A DNA stretch of 64,000 nucleotides from Alphaproteobacteria bacterium (GCA_015062305.1 SUUX01000010.1:1-64000); one strand, 5' to 3'. Positions 24,821 to 35,458 are shown, numbered from the stretch's first letter. Numbers and translations: made by a program. Notes: generated by a model from the letters alone, not told the origin.

Positions 24821-27259
24821 ATGAGTATAACCAGACTGAAATCAAAAGAATTATACACCAAATGTGATCCTCTGAAATTTAAATTTTCTTCAACAGCAGA
24901 GCTGGAAGAACGCTTATCAGCTTTAGGGCAAGATAGAGCTTTAAGCGCTGTAGAAATAGGCATAAACATCCAGTCTAAAGGTTATAATCTTTTTTGCTTG
25001 GGGCCAGAAGGGACAGGAAAAACCAGTCTGGTTAAAAGAGTATTATTTAAAGAAGCTGAAAAAAGGGCTACCCCTGATGATTGGGCCTATGTTTATAATT
25101 TTGAAGAACCCTACAAACCACACGCCATAAGTTTCAAAGCTGGTACGGCGGCTGAGTTTGCCAAAGATGTAGATGAGCTTATAGAAACACTATCTTCTAC
25201 GATTCCCAGTATTCAAGAGAGTGATGAATATAAAGCCGGTATCAATATAATTCACGAAAAATACAAGCAATATAAAGAAAAATACATTAAAATGCTTCAA
25301 AAGAAAGCTAAAGGAAAAAGTGTTTCTTTATTACATATGCCTGTTGGTCTTGTTGTTGCCCCGGTCAAAAATGGAGAAGTATTGAGTCCGGAAGCTTTTG
25401 ATGAGTTGCCAGAAGAAGAAAAGAAACAACTGATTGAAGATTTAAATCAGATGCAGGAAGAAATAGAAAATACTGCACAAGATATGCCTCAATGGGAAGA
25501 AAAACAACGAAAAGAGACCAATATTTTGCGAGAAAAATTTTTACGTAATGCCGTAAAAAATCCTATAGATGAACTTCATGAAAAATATAAGGGACATCGT
25601 AGTGCTAATGATTTTCTAAGAAGCATTCAAAAATATATCATTACGAATAGCGAAGATTATTTGCCCAACATTGAGCAACCCACTCCGGGAGCAGAAGGAG
25701 CTGGAGAAGACCCTTTAAGCGCTATTTTTTCTAAATTCAAGCAACCGGAAGAAGATAAATACGCTAAATTTAAGGTTAACGTTATTGTTAAAAACGAGCC
25801 TGATGCAGGGGCTCCTATAATTCATTTGGATCATCCAACACAAGGAAATCTAGTCGGAAAAGTTGAGCGTATTCAACAATATGGAGCTTTGCTAACCGAT
25901 TTTACCTTAATCAAGGCAGGAGCTTTACATAAGGCTAATGGAGGATTCTTACTTATAGATGCGCGCAAACTACTAATTCAGCCCTATGCATGGGATTCTC
26001 TAAAAAGAGCGCTGGCATCTAAAACTATAAAGATTGAAGCTCCTAGCGAAGAGACAACGTTTACTACAATTTCTCTAGATCCTGAGCCGATTCCTTTAAA
26101 TGTAAAAATCATTTTAACCGGAGACGAAGAACTATATGAACTATTGTCAGAAAGAGATCCCGATTTTTCAGACTTCTTTAAAGTAGAGGCTGATTTCGGT
26201 GTGTTAATGGACAGAACTCCAGAAAATGAAGTAGAATATGCAAAACTTATCGGTTCATTGTCTAAGAAAAAGAAGCTTCGTTCTCTAAACAAACAAGCTG
26301 TCGCTAGAATAATTGAGCATTCTTCACGCTTAGCTGATAGCTCCGAAAAATTAACTGCACATATCGCATCAATAGGCGATTTGTTAAGAGAAGCAGATTA
26401 TTGGGCTCGCAAATCAAAGTCCAAACAAATCGGAAAAAATCATATAGAGCAGGCCATAGAGGCTCAAATATATAGGAGTGATCGCATCAAACAAGCTATG
26501 CAGGAGCAAATAGATAAAGGTACAATCTTGATTGATGTAGAGGGCAAAAAAGTAGGACAAATTAATGGATTGGTAGTGTACAATTTCTCTCGTACTTGTT
26601 TTGGCAAGCCTGCTCGCATTACAGCGCAGGTCAGAATAGGCAAGGGCGAGTTTATAAATATAGAAAGAGAAGTTGACATGAGTGGTCCTATTCACTCCAA
26701 AGGTGTTTTAATATTAGAAAGCCTCATTGCTAATAGATTTGCCAAATATACACCTCTTTCGTTGTCGGGTTCTGTTGTTTTTGAGCAATCTTATGGCGGT
26801 GTAGATGGTGACAGCGCATCATCTACAGAATATTATTGTTTATTGTCAGCTATAACCGGCGTACCAATTAAGCAGAGCATTGCCGTTACCGGATCAATTA
26901 ATCAGTTCGGAGAAATCCAGCCAATTGGAGGCGTAAACGAGAAAATAGAAGGTTTCTTCGATATTTGCGCTCATCACGGGTTAACCGGAGAACACGGCGT
27001 GATAATTCCTCGAACGAATGTTAAAGACCTTATGCTGAGAGAAGATATTCAAAAAGCAGTAGATGAGGGATTATTCAATGTTTGGGCTATCGACACCGTA
27101 GACGATGGTATTGAAATTCTGACTGGCATCAAAGCCGGAGCTGCAGACAAAAGAGGAAATTATCCTAAAGGCAGCATTAACAGAAAAGTCCAAGACAGTT
27201 TGGAATATTTTTATAAACAATATGCCAAATTTGCTAAAGAAACACACGGGGGCTTTTAA
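24821..27259 (+). CDS. Lon-like ATP-dependent protease (YcbZ/LonB type)
   Basis: 812 residues. Walker A GPEGTGKTS lies at about 61-69. A long helical insertion (about 120-300) separates it from the remaining AAA+ motifs, including GGFLLIDARKLL and VKIILTGD. The C-terminal Lon protease domain has the catalytic dyad S665 (GDSASS) and K708 (GGVNEKIEG). It lacks the N-terminal LAN domain of classical Lon, so it belongs to the YcbZ-like group and probably degrades unknown substrates in the cytoplasm. Single gene with a bidirectional terminator behind it. Confidence 0.92.
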   Translation: MSITRLKSKELYTKCDPLKFKFSSTAELEERLSALGQDRALSAVEIGINIQSKGYNLFCLGPEGTGKTSLVKRVLFKEAEKRATPDDWAYVYNFEEPYKPHAISFKAGTAAEFAKDVDELIETLSSTIPSIQESDEYKAGINIIHEKYKQYKEKYIKMLQKKAKGKSVSLLHMPVGLVVAPVKNGEVLSPEAFDELPEEEKKQLIEDLNQMQEEIENTAQDMPQWEEKQRKETNILREKFLRNAVKNPIDELHEKYKGHRSANDFLRSIQKYIITNSEDYLPNIEQPTPGAEGAGEDPLSAIFSKFKQPEEDKYAKFKVNVIVKNEPDAGAPIIHLDHPTQGNLVGKVERIQQYGALLTDFTLIKAGALHKANGGFLLIDARKLLIQPYAWDSLKRALASKTIKIEAPSEETTFTTISLDPEPIPLNVKIILTGDEELYELLSERDPDFSDFFKVEADFGVLMDRTPENEVEYAKLIGSLSKKKKLRSLNKQAVARIIEHSSRLADSSEKLTAHIASIGDLLREADYWARKSKSKQIGKNHIEQAIEAQIYRSDRIKQAMQEQIDKGTILIDVEGKKVGQINGLVVYNFSRTCFGKPARITAQVRIGKGEFINIEREVDMSGPIHSKGVLILESLIANRFAKYTPLSLSGSVVFEQSYGGVDGDSASSTEYYCLLSAITGVPIKQSIAVTGSINQFGEIQPIGGVNEKIEGFFDICAHHGLTGEHGVIIPRTNVKDLMLREDIQKAVDEGLFNVWAIDTVDDGIEILTGIKAGAADKRGNYPKGSINRKVQDSLEYFYKQYAKFAKETHGGF

Positions 27260-27263
27260 TCAT

Positions 27264-27300
27264 AAAAAAAGAAGCCACTTTAATTAGTGGCTTCTTTTTT
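27264..27300. terminator. Bidirectional terminator, Lon-like gene/accD
   Basis: GAAGCCACT/AGTGGCTTC stem with a 6-base loop, flanked by A7 and T-runs, serving both converging genes. The accD stop codon lies at its edge. Confidence 0.85.
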
Positions 27301-28180
27301 ATTTTCTCTCTAAAGCTAAAGTTTTTATTTTGGGCTTCTGGTGTGTCAAAATACTGATGACTCTTATTAGTGTATCTCGCAACTCGATTCTTTTTGTTAC
27401 AATGTCAACCATGCCATGCTCTTTTAGGTATTCTGCACGCTGAAACCCTTCAGGTAGTTTTTCTCTAATTGTTTGTTCTATCACTCTAGCTCCCGCAAAG
27501 CCAATAACACAACCTTTTTCCGCAATATGAATATCTCCCAACATCGCAAAGGAGGCAGAAACACCTCCGGTTGTAGGGTCTGTAAGGATAGAAATAAAAG
27601 GAAGCCCTTTTTCTTTTACCAGATTCACTGCCGCTGTCGTTCTTGCCATTTGCATCAAAGACAATATGCCCTCTTGCATTCTGGCTCCGCCTGATGCTGC
27701 TATTGTAATAAGAGGATAGTTTCCTCTCATTGCCAGTTCCCCCGCTTTCACAATGCCTTCTCCAACAACAGTACCCATTGAACCACCCATAAAAGAGAAA
27801 TCTATTGCTGCTATTACACAGGTAATACCGCCTATTTCTCCTTGTGCAACCCTAATAGCATCTTCTGCTCCGGTTGCTTTCCTGTATGAGCGCAAACGAT
27901 CTGTGTATTTTTTTGAATCCTTAAAGTTTAAAGGATCCTCTTGCAACTTAGGTAGCGTTATCAATTTATATTCGCTGTTGTCAAATATCATCTCAAATCG
28001 TTTTAATATAGGCATACGCAAATGGTGATCGCAGTAAGAGCAAACAAAATCATTCTTTTCAAGCTCTTTTGTATATAACATTTGACCGCATTGCGGACAC
28101 TTGGTCCACAAATTATCAGCTATTTCTTTGGTTGTTATTTTCTTTATTTTGGGTCTTACAAAATCGGATAACCAGTTCAT
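27299..28180 (-). CDS. accD: Acetyl-CoA carboxylase carboxyltransferase beta subunit
   Basis: With AccA transfers the carboxyl group from biotin to acetyl-CoA, the first step of fatty-acid synthesis. 293 residues. The N-terminal zinc ribbon CPQCGQ...CSYCDHHL is followed by the carboxyltransferase core (GSMGTVVGEGIVKA, ASGGARMQEG, DPTTGGVSASFA). Third gene of an ihfB-lapA-accD cluster, 17 bases after lapA. The accA gene is 3 kb away. Confidence 0.96.
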   Translation of the reverse strand: MNWLSDFVRPKIKKITTKEIADNLWTKCPQCGQMLYTKELEKNDFVCSYCDHHLRMPILKRFEMIFDNSEYKLITLPKLQEDPLNFKDSKKYTDRLRSYRKATGAEDAIRVAQGEIGGITCVIAAIDFSFMGGSMGTVVGEGIVKAGELAMRGNYPLITIAASGGARMQEGILSLMQMARTTAAVNLVKEKGLPFISILTDPTTGGVSASFAMLGDIHIAEKGCVIGFAGARVIEQTIREKLPEGFQRAEYLKEHGMVDIVTKRIELRDTLIRVISILTHQKPKIKTLALERK

Positions 28181-28197
28181 TTTTTATCCTTATAAAT

Positions 28198-28602
28198 TTA
28201 AGCACTGAGGTTTTGTTGGTCTTTTTTCGCTTTAAAAAATCTTTTAATTTTTGATCCAAAAGACATTTTTGCATCTGTTTTTTCAGTGTCTTGCATATTT
28301 GCAATATTAACATGCAAGACCTCAACTTCCTGCGCCAACTTTTGTTGCTCTTTGTGTAGTTTTTTGTTTTGCTTCTTTTGTTTTCGCAAAGCCTGTCTAA
28401 CCGGAGCATAAGACATCCAAGAAAACAGGCTGCCAAAAACAAAACCAAACAAAATAAAAAAGACAATTGCGACACTCAAAGAGACTGTTATTTCAATGTA
28501 GAAAGGCCACAAACTAAAAGTTGCTAAGTCGTTGTTCACAAAAGCAAACACCAAAATAACAACTAATAAAGGTAATCCTATTAACATTTTCATAAAAGCC
28601 AT
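28198..28602 (-). CDS. LapA-domain inner-membrane protein
   Basis: 134 residues: two membrane helices (about 6-25 and 39-62) followed by a Lys/Gln-rich coiled coil, the LapA/DUF1049 layout. E. coli LapA helps control lipopolysaccharide assembly with LapB; no lapB is visible here. CAGGAG precedes the ATG at 28602. Its place between ihfB and accD is typical of alphaproteobacteria. Confidence 0.82.
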   Translation of the reverse strand: MAFMKMLIGLPLLVVILVFAFVNNDLATFSLWPFYIEITVSLSVAIVFFILFGFVFGSLFSWMSYAPVRQALRKQKKQNKKLHKEQQKLAQEVEVLHVNIANMQDTEKTDAKMSFGSKIKRFFKAKKDQQNLSA

Positions 28603-28633
28603 GAGATAGCTCCTGTCTGTTGAAACGAAACTA

Positions 28634-28912
28634 TTATTTATTTAATAGTTCAAACAACTGTTTACCAGTTTTAAAATGAGGTATTTTTCTTTCTTCTACC
28701 TTCACCTGTTCTCCTGTGCGAGGGTTCTTCGCAACACGAGGACTACGAGTTCTTACAGAAAACGCTCCAAATCCTCTAAATTCAACCCTATCACCTTGAG
28801 CTAATGATTTTATGATTCTATCAAAAACAACGCTCACGATTCTTTCTACGTCTTTTATTGTTAAGTGCGGATTCTTTGCCGCAATTTTTTCAATTAGTTC
28901 TGATTTTGTCAC
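28634..28912 (-). CDS. ihfB: Integration host factor beta / HU-family protein
   Basis: 92 residues, DNA-bending nucleoid protein. [16 protein letters not shown] opening, [22 protein letters not shown] beta-arm motif with the minor-groove proline, and [14 protein letters not shown] end are IhfB-like. The start is GTG at 28912 with AAAGAGG 8 bases upstream. First gene of the cluster with lapA and accD. Confidence 0.92.
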   Translation of the reverse strand: MTKSELIEKIAAKNPHLTIKDVERIVSVVFDRIIKSLAQGDRVEFRGFGAFSVRTRSPRVAKNPRTGEQVKVEERKIPHFKTGKQLFELLNK

Positions 28913-29028
28913 TTTATTTACCTCTTTAATTTACTTTTTCAATGCTACAATACTTGTTTTTAGCATAAATATCAATATAGCAATTTTAAAAAAAACAAAA
29001 AAACAAAAGCTCACTTATCCAAGGAATT

Positions 29029-30174
29029 TTAGCAATCATTCGCCAGATGAGTAACAGCCAGGCGAGAAGCATCTTCGCCAAGCTCAATATCTTCAATTTT
29101 TTGAATGCGTCTGCTTATTTTCCCCGATGATATTTTAATGCTTTCTACGTCTTCATTTGCCTGTTTAAAATGTTTACAAAGGTTGTCAATGCGCACGTCC
29201 AACCTACTTATGTCTTCAATCAGCGAGCCTACCTCTTTTTGGATAACTCCGGCTTGTTCTCTCATTTTTGCATCTTTTAATACCGCTCTTACAGTATTAA
29301 GAGTGGCCATTAGAGTCGTTGGGGACACAATCCAAACCTTTGATCTATAAGATACTTCTACTACATCTGTAAAATTAGCATGCAATTCTGCGTAGATAGC
29401 TTCACTAGGCAAAAACATCAAAGCCGATTCTGCCGTTTCTCCATTTATTATGTATTTTTCCGCTATATCTTTTATGTGTTTCAATACAGATGCTCTAAAG
29501 AAACGTTCTGCTTCAATTTTGTCTCTGTCTGTGTTTGCCGAGCGCAAAGCATGATAACTTTCTAAAGGAAATTTTGCATCTATTACTATGCTTCCCGGAG
29601 GATTCGGCAGCCTAAGTAAGCAGTCGGCTCTTTTAGTATTAGACAGCACAACTTGAAATTCATAAACATTTGGCGGAAGAATAGATGTTACTAGATCATT
29701 TAATTGTATTTCTCCAAAAGCACCTCTTGCCTGCTTGTTTGAAAGCACTTCTTGCAAAGAAACAACTTGCTCTGAAAGTGAAGATATTTTTTGCTGGGCT
29801 ACATCAATTTTTGTTAGGCGTTCTCTCAAATCCGTTAACGTCTCGGCTGTTTTGCTGGCGTTTTGTTGTAGCCCTTCGCCGACACTTTTGGTTACTGCCA
29901 AAAGTTTTTCATCTACCATTTTAAGCATAGACAACTTTTGTTCATGTATAGCTAGTGCTATTTTATTTTGCTCTTGAGCGTTGTGCTCGCTCAATTGAGA
30001 TATCCTTCCGGCTAATTCAGCTTGCCCTCTAAGTAATATGTCGTTCAGAGGGTCGTGTTGTTTTTTTGATGGCGAAAACAGCCAAAAACACACATTGCCG
30101 ATTAGTAAAAGAACCAACCCTGCTAAAGAAAACAAAGCAAAATTATTTGTCAAAAACTCATTTAGATTCTGCAA
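29029..30174 (-). CDS. rmuC: DNA recombination protein RmuC
   Basis: 381 residues. One membrane helix (about 13-33), a coiled coil (about 45-140), then the RmuC nuclease-like core: [34 protein letters not shown] and [16 protein letters not shown] with the PD-(D/E)XK-type Asp-Ala-Lys. E. coli rmuC mutants show more inversions between short repeats. The likely start is the TTG at 30174, inside the accA 3' end (17-base overlap); no in-frame ATG is close. Confidence 0.92.
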   Translation of the reverse strand: MQNLNEFLTNNFALFSLAGLVLLLIGNVCFWLFSPSKKQHDPLNDILLRGQAELAGRISQLSEHNAQEQNKIALAIHEQKLSMLKMVDEKLLAVTKSVGEGLQQNASKTAETLTDLRERLTKIDVAQQKISSLSEQVVSLQEVLSNKQARGAFGEIQLNDLVTSILPPNVYEFQVVLSNTKRADCLLRLPNPPGSIVIDAKFPLESYHALRSANTDRDKIEAERFFRASVLKHIKDIAEKYIINGETAESALMFLPSEAIYAELHANFTDVVEVSYRSKVWIVSPTTLMATLNTVRAVLKDAKMREQAGVIQKEVGSLIEDISRLDVRIDNLCKHFKQANEDVESIKISSGKISRRIQKIEDIELGEDASRLAVTHLANDC

Positions 30175-31132
30175 AATGACGTCCCATCCTCAAGAATTTT
30201 TCTGTTCTACGCTTTTTTAGTTCATCTCTATTTTGATTCTGCAGCTCTTTAAGGTGCTTTAATATGCTGTCGCCAACTCTTTCAATTGTCTGCTGCGGGT
30301 TTCTATGTGCGCCACCAAGGGGTTCGGCAATGATTTCATCTATAACACCCAGTTTGCGCAAATCCTGAGCTGTTAGCTTAAGAGCTTCAGTCGCTTCTTT
30401 TACCTTATCTGCAGAGCGCCACAAAATTGAGGCACATCCTTCTGGCGATATCACAGAATATATTGAGTGTTCCAACATCAAAATTCTATTTGCTGTAGCA
30501 ATAGCGATAGCTCCTCCAGAGCCACCTTCGCCAATTACAACGGATATAATAGGAGCACATATTTGTAAGCATTTTTGTATTGAAGACGCTATGGCTTCTG
30601 CTTGTCCTCTAGCTTCTGCCTCAACGCCCGGAAAAGCCCCTGAGGTGTCCACAAACGCTAATACAGGCATATTAAATTTATTTGCCATATCCATTAGTCG
30701 TTGTGCTTTTCGATATCCTTCTGGTTTTGCCATTCCAAAGTTATATTTTACTCTGGATTCGATGTCATGCCCTTTTTCTTGTCCCAATACAACAACAGAC
30801 ATCCCCTTAAATCTTCCGATTCCTGCAATCATTGCTTCGTCGTCTGCAAATGCTCTATCTCCACATAGGGGTGTAAAGTCTTCAATTAATGCATAGATAT
30901 AATCCAAGCAATGAGGCCTTTGAGGGTGTCTCGCTACCTGTGATTTTTGCCAAGGAGACAGGTTGGAATAGGTTTGTTTCATTTGCTTTTCTAGTTTTGC
31001 TTGCAAACGAGAAACCTCTTGAGAAATATCTACATCCTCATTCTTCGCAAGGTATTTTAGGCTTTCTATTTTAGATTCTATCTCAAAAATTGTCTTCTCA
31101 AAATCAAGAACTAAGGTGTCCGAATTGCTCAT
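30158..31132 (-). CDS. accA: Acetyl-CoA carboxylase carboxyltransferase alpha subunit
   Basis: Partner of AccD. 324 residues with [33 protein letters not shown] N-terminal region, [28 protein letters not shown] and [15 protein letters not shown] carboxyltransferase motifs. The frame runs to 31150, but AAAAGGA sits before the ATG at 31132 (MSNSDT), taken as the start. Overlaps rmuC by 17 bases. Confidence 0.96.
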   Translation of the reverse strand: MSNSDTLVLDFEKTIFEIESKIESLKYLAKNEDVDISQEVSRLQAKLEKQMKQTYSNLSPWQKSQVARHPQRPHCLDYIYALIEDFTPLCGDRAFADDEAMIAGIGRFKGMSVVVLGQEKGHDIESRVKYNFGMAKPEGYRKAQRLMDMANKFNMPVLAFVDTSGAFPGVEAEARGQAEAIASSIQKCLQICAPIISVVIGEGGSGGAIAIATANRILMLEHSIYSVISPEGCASILWRSADKVKEATEALKLTAQDLRKLGVIDEIIAEPLGGAHRNPQQTIERVGDSILKHLKELQNQNRDELKKRRTEKFLRMGRHFAESK

Positions 31133-31259
31133 GTTTTTCCTTTTCATCATTTAAATCTGGCAAATTAATAACACATTTTTTAACAAATTTCGACTCTTAT
31201 TTTTTGTTTTTGTGCAAGAAACGGTGTTTTTTGTTGGAAAAAGCAAGATATCTGTTAGA

Positions 31260-32579
31260 ATGTTGTATTATGTTCAACAAGGAGTTCGACCTGTGCTTGC
31301 ATTTTCTTTTTTTGCTCTGATTTTTTCTTCTCTGTTGTGGTTAATGTTTTCTCTAAAATATGTTGCGGAGAGCCTTGTTGGTGTGTCGTTTTTTGATGCT
31401 GGGGTTGCCAATATTATCTTATATTGTCTAATGATTTGCTTGCCAATATTCTTAATGTGGGCAGTGTTCGGATATGTGAATCAGTATATACACAATCGCA
31501 TGGTGAGCAGTCAATTGCGTAAACTTATGGGGCAAATGAAAAAGAATCAAGATTATTCAGACCTTTTAGCCAGAGCGTTGATAGAAACAGAGCAACAAAT
31601 CAAAGATGGTTTTGTTTTGAACCGTATAGATCTATTGATTGCAGATATAAATGAGTTGCTAGCAGAGATTATAAGATCATGCAAGCTGGCGTCACCTGAG
31701 CAAATTGAAAATCTTTGGCGCAAAATACAAAACGGAAGTAAATGGGCTTTCGGCAAAGTAATTGTTGAAATAAACAGCACTCAGACTGAGTTTCGTCGGA
31801 GGATTTTTGAAAGAGCAGCATATGATAACGTTCTTAGTGGAACAATATTGGAGTTTTGTGCCAGATACCAGTTGTTAATTTCTGTATTGGAGAAGCATGA
31901 TTCTGAAAAAATGTTTTTAGACATGATAGAAACAGGAATTTTAGGGAAAGTATATAGTATTATGTCTCCAATAGCTACAGAGGTTAAAAGAGGGAGGGAA
32001 GCTGTGGCTAATTTTATGTCGCAATCAGAGCTTCCAAAATCTCCGATTACTGAAGTAGCTGTAAAAGAAAAGTCATCCACTGTTGCAGAGCCGGTTGCTA
32101 AGCCTAAAGTTGTGGTTCAGGCGCCACAAACAAGAGAAGAAGAGCCTTTTTATAAGAAGATTGGTTTGTTCAAAAAAAGAATTATTGAATCTAACAATCT
32201 TCGCAAAGAGCCGGAAAGAGATCCTTTTTCTATTGCTTTGGAAAGGAGTTTTGCCAGCGAAGAGGTTGTTGAAAGCCATGATGTAGAGCCAGAGGTAGAA
32301 AATAATTTTTCTTTGACTGTAGGCGAAGAGCCGATTAGAGAGCTTCCAATTATAGAGATGCCTACTGCTAAAGAGCCAGAGTTTGCGCCAGAAATCTTTA
32401 TAAATCCAGAAATAGAACCTACCGATACACAAAGAACTCTGGATAATCTAAAAAAAGAATGGCAAGAAGATACCATAATTGGCGAAAATCCTTCAGAAGA
32501 AGAGATAATTATTCCTGCCCCAGAAAATATAGCATACCCTTTCGGTAGCTGGACCAACGAGCAATCTTACCGCAAATAA
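31260..32579 (+). CDS. Hypothetical two-helix membrane protein upstream of yejAB
   Basis: About 439 residues from the ATG at 31260; a GTG at 31212 would add 16. Neither has a clear ribosome site. Two hydrophobic helices (about 12-32 and 48-70) are followed by a helical cytoplasmic domain (about 85-260) and an acidic, Pro/Glu-rich tail (EEPFYKKIG..., many Glu-Pro pairs) likely disordered. Not recognised. Its TAA directly abuts the ATG of yejA, so the two are probably translated together; it may regulate or assist that transporter. Confidence 0.65.
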   Translation: MLYYVQQGVRPVLAFSFFALIFSSLLWLMFSLKYVAESLVGVSFFDAGVANIILYCLMICLPIFLMWAVFGYVNQYIHNRMVSSQLRKLMGQMKKNQDYSDLLARALIETEQQIKDGFVLNRIDLLIADINELLAEIIRSCKLASPEQIENLWRKIQNGSKWAFGKVIVEINSTQTEFRRRIFERAAYDNVLSGTILEFCARYQLLISVLEKHDSEKMFLDMIETGILGKVYSIMSPIATEVKRGREAVANFMSQSELPKSPITEVAVKEKSSTVAEPVAKPKVVVQAPQTREEEPFYKKIGLFKKRIIESNNLRKEPERDPFSIALERSFASEEVVESHDVEPEVENNFSLTVGEEPIRELPIIEMPTAKEPEFAPEIFINPEIEPTDTQRTLDNLKKEWQEDTIIGENPSEEEIIIPAPENIAYPFGSWTNEQSYRK

Positions 32580-34388
32580 ATGAAGATACGCCTAAATACA
32601 TATTTGGTGGTTTTATTTTGCACATTGTTGTGTTCTTCTCCAAATGCCAAGACCATAACAACATCCCTATCTTTGTATGGTTCTCCAAAGTATACTTCAC
32701 ACTATAAACATTTTGATTATGTTAACCCTCATGCTCCTAAAGGAGGGCAAATAACCTTGCCTGCCTATGGAGGTTTTGACAATTTCAACCCTTTCATTTT
32801 CAAAGGCATTGCCGCCCCCGAGGTTGCAGAACTTACTTTAGACAGTCTTGGCTTTGTTCCGCTAGATGATGAAACAACGGTATATCCGTTAGTTGCCAAA
32901 GAATTTGAGACACCTGATGATAAGTCATATATCGGCTTTATTTTGGATGAAAATGCAAAATTTAGTGATGAAAGTCCGATTTTAGCAGACGATGTCATTT
33001 TTAGCTTTAAGTCTTTAACCGAAAAAGGTTCTCCGTTTTATAAGGTTTATTATTCAGATGTTGATAGGGTAGAAAAAGTTAATTCCCGTCATGTCCGTTT
33101 CTATTTTCGCAAAGGAGCAGCAAACAAAGAGCTTCCTCTGATTCTTTCTCAATTTAAAATTTATTCTAAAAAAGATTGGGACGGCAAAGACTTTGCAACC
33201 CCTACGTTAAATATCCCTTTGGGTAGCGGCCCTTATATATTAGAAAGTTTTTCTCCTAATAAATATATGTTATTCAAGAAAAACCCTAAATATTGGGCAA
33301 CAAATCATCCTTCTCGAGTTGGTTTTTTCAACTTTGACAAGGTTAGATATGAGTACTATCAAGACACCACGGTAACCTTACAAGCTCTTTTTGCTGGCAA
33401 CATAGACATCAGAGAAGAATACATTGCTAAGATATGGGTTAGTGGGTATGACAACGAGCTTGTAAAAAGCGGGCAAGTTATAAAACAAGAATTTGCTCAT
33501 AATCAGCCTGCTGCTCTTCAATTTTTTGGTTTTAATACTAGGTTGCCCAAATTTTCCGATCGCAGAGTTAGAGAAGCAATAGGTCTTGCTTTCAATTTTG
33601 ATTGGGCTAACGAAAATCTATTTTATAATCAATACAAGCGCATAGACAGCATTTTTGCCAATACGGATATGGCTTCATCTGGAACACCTTCTGTTTCTGA
33701 ACTCAAGATTTTAGATAAATATAAAAATTCTTTGCCTGCATCTGTTTTTAATAAAGCGTTTACTCTCCCTCAGCACAAAAATTTTATGCAAACAAGAAAT
33801 AATTTGCGTCAAGCTGTCAGTCTTCTGCAATCAGCTGGCTTTGATTTTCAAGAAGGGGTAATGACAAATACATCAACAGGGGAGCCCCTTACCGTAGAGG
33901 TGTTAGGCAATGCGGCCAATGGTTCTGCCTTCACTAGAGTTATGCTACCTTTTATAGAAAATCTCAAAAAAATAGGCATAAAAACAACTTTTAGAAATTT
34001 AGAAGTAAATGTCTTTAAAAATAGACTTGATAATTTTGATTTTGAGGTTGCGATCCTTGGCTTTCGCATGAGCAATTTGCCGGGGAATGAACTCAAAGAG
34101 CTGTGGGGGAGTGCTTCTGCCAATACAAAAGGATCTTACAATCATACCGGTATAAGTAATCCTGCTATAGACCATATTGTGGACACGATAATTTCTTCAG
34201 AAGACAAAGACATATACATTTCTGCAATCAAAGCTCTAGATAGGGTTTTATTGCATGAACACATTATCATCCCTCAATGGTATTCTCCTCATAATCGAGT
34301 AGCCTATCGCAAAGGGCTAAGTTTCCCGCAAACAAAAATTAAGGCAGGTTTTAATCCCCACACATGGTGGAGAGAGGAGGATATTTGA
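32580..34388 (+). CDS. yejA: Oligopeptide-binding protein, YejA-like
   Basis: Periplasmic solute-binding protein of family 5, 602 residues. A signal peptide ends near SSPNAK; then SLYGSPKYTSHYKHFDYVNPHAPKGGQ, the N-terminal motif of YejA-type proteins, and the core GSGPYILESF, FGFNTRLPKFSDRRVREAI. In E. coli and Brucella YejABEF imports peptides including microcin C-type compounds. Overlaps yejB by 4 bases. Confidence 0.92.
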   Translation: MKIRLNTYLVVLFCTLLCSSPNAKTITTSLSLYGSPKYTSHYKHFDYVNPHAPKGGQITLPAYGGFDNFNPFIFKGIAAPEVAELTLDSLGFVPLDDETTVYPLVAKEFETPDDKSYIGFILDENAKFSDESPILADDVIFSFKSLTEKGSPFYKVYYSDVDRVEKVNSRHVRFYFRKGAANKELPLILSQFKIYSKKDWDGKDFATPTLNIPLGSGPYILESFSPNKYMLFKKNPKYWATNHPSRVGFFNFDKVRYEYYQDTTVTLQALFAGNIDIREEYIAKIWVSGYDNELVKSGQVIKQEFAHNQPAALQFFGFNTRLPKFSDRRVREAIGLAFNFDWANENLFYNQYKRIDSIFANTDMASSGTPSVSELKILDKYKNSLPASVFNKAFTLPQHKNFMQTRNNLRQAVSLLQSAGFDFQEGVMTNTSTGEPLTVEVLGNAANGSAFTRVMLPFIENLKKIGIKTTFRNLEVNVFKNRLDNFDFEVAILGFRMSNLPGNELKELWGSASANTKGSYNHTGISNPAIDHIVDTIISSEDKDIYISAIKALDRVLLHEHIIIPQWYSPHNRVAYRKGLSFPQTKIKAGFNPHTWWREEDI

Positions 34389-35455
34389 AAAATTATATAT
34401 TAAAAAGAATAATGCTAATTCCTGTTACTTTATTAGGGATATTGTGCTTAAATTTCTTGATTGTTCAGTTTGCACCTGGCGGACCAATAGAACATGTATT
34501 AGCTAAATATAGCGGAATAAATGTTGATAGTAAGAGTTCTATCTCTGGCTCATCTTCTCAAATTGTAGGAGGGTCGAACAAATATCAAGGAGCCAGAGGT
34601 GTTCCGCAAGATCTGATTATAGAGCTTGAAAAACAATTTGGCTTTGATAAACCTCCGTTTGCACGCTTCACAAAAATGGTAAAAGACTATTTTATGTTTG
34701 ATTTTGGTAAAAGTTTTTACCAAGACAAGACAGTGTGGCAATTGATAACCGAAAGAATGCCTGTTTCTGTTTCTCTGGGATTGTGGTCTACTTTGTTAAT
34801 ATATCTTATAGCGATTCCTTTGGGTATAAAAAAAGCCATATCAGACGGTTCTTCCTTAGATGTTTGGAGTTCTTTTGTTGTTGTTCTAGGTGCTGCAATA
34901 CCTGTATTTTTGTTTGCTGTATTTTTGATCGTTTTCTTCGCCGGAGGCACATATCTTCAATGGTTTCCTCTACATGGTCTAACATCTGATAATTGGGAAA
35001 CTTTGTCGCTATGGGGCAAAATCAAAGATTATTTTTGGCATATCACTTTGCCTGTGGTGTCTATGGTAATAGGAGGTTTTGCAAGTCTCACAATGTTAAC
35101 CAAAAATTCTTTTTTAGATGAATTAGGTAAACAATATGTATTAACCGCCAAAGCCAAAGGCCTAAGCCAAAATCAGATCCTTTATGGCCACGTTTTTCGC
35201 AATGCTATGCTAATTGTTATTGCTGGTTTTCCAAGCCTGCTAATCAAAATGTTGTTTACAGGTTCTTTGTTAATAGAGGTTATTTTCTCTCTTAATGGCC
35301 TGGGCTTGTTGGGTTATGAAGCCATCATGACCAGAGATTATCCTGTTGTTTTCGGAACTCTATATATTTTCGCTCTTATTGGGTTAGTATTGAAGCTTGT
35401 ATCCGATATAACTTATTCTCTGATTGATCCTCGCATAGATTTTTCTTCTCGCTAG
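34385..35455 (+). CDS. yejB: Peptide ABC transporter permease YejB
   Basis: 356 residues, six membrane helices. The N-terminal LKRIMLIPVTLLGILCLNFLIVQ..PGGPIEH and the long periplasmic insertion after it are YejB-like; KAKGLSQNQILYGHVFRNAML is the EAA loop that contacts the ATPase. I place the start at the TTG at 34385, which follows GGAGGA and overlaps the yejA TGA (TTGA); the ATG at 34364 would add seven residues encoding the ribosome site. The gene is followed at once by a terminator: no yejE permease and no yejF ATPase are present. Confidence 0.92.
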   Translation: MKNYILKRIMLIPVTLLGILCLNFLIVQFAPGGPIEHVLAKYSGINVDSKSSISGSSSQIVGGSNKYQGARGVPQDLIIELEKQFGFDKPPFARFTKMVKDYFMFDFGKSFYQDKTVWQLITERMPVSVSLGLWSTLLIYLIAIPLGIKKAISDGSSLDVWSSFVVVLGAAIPVFLFAVFLIVFFAGGTYLQWFPLHGLTSDNWETLSLWGKIKDYFWHITLPVVSMVIGGFASLTMLTKNSFLDELGKQYVLTAKAKGLSQNQILYGHVFRNAMLIVIAGFPSLLIKMLFTGSLLIEVIFSLNGLGLLGYEAIMTRDYPVVFGTLYIFALIGLVLKLVSDITYSLIDPRIDFSSR

Positions 35456-35458
35456 ACG

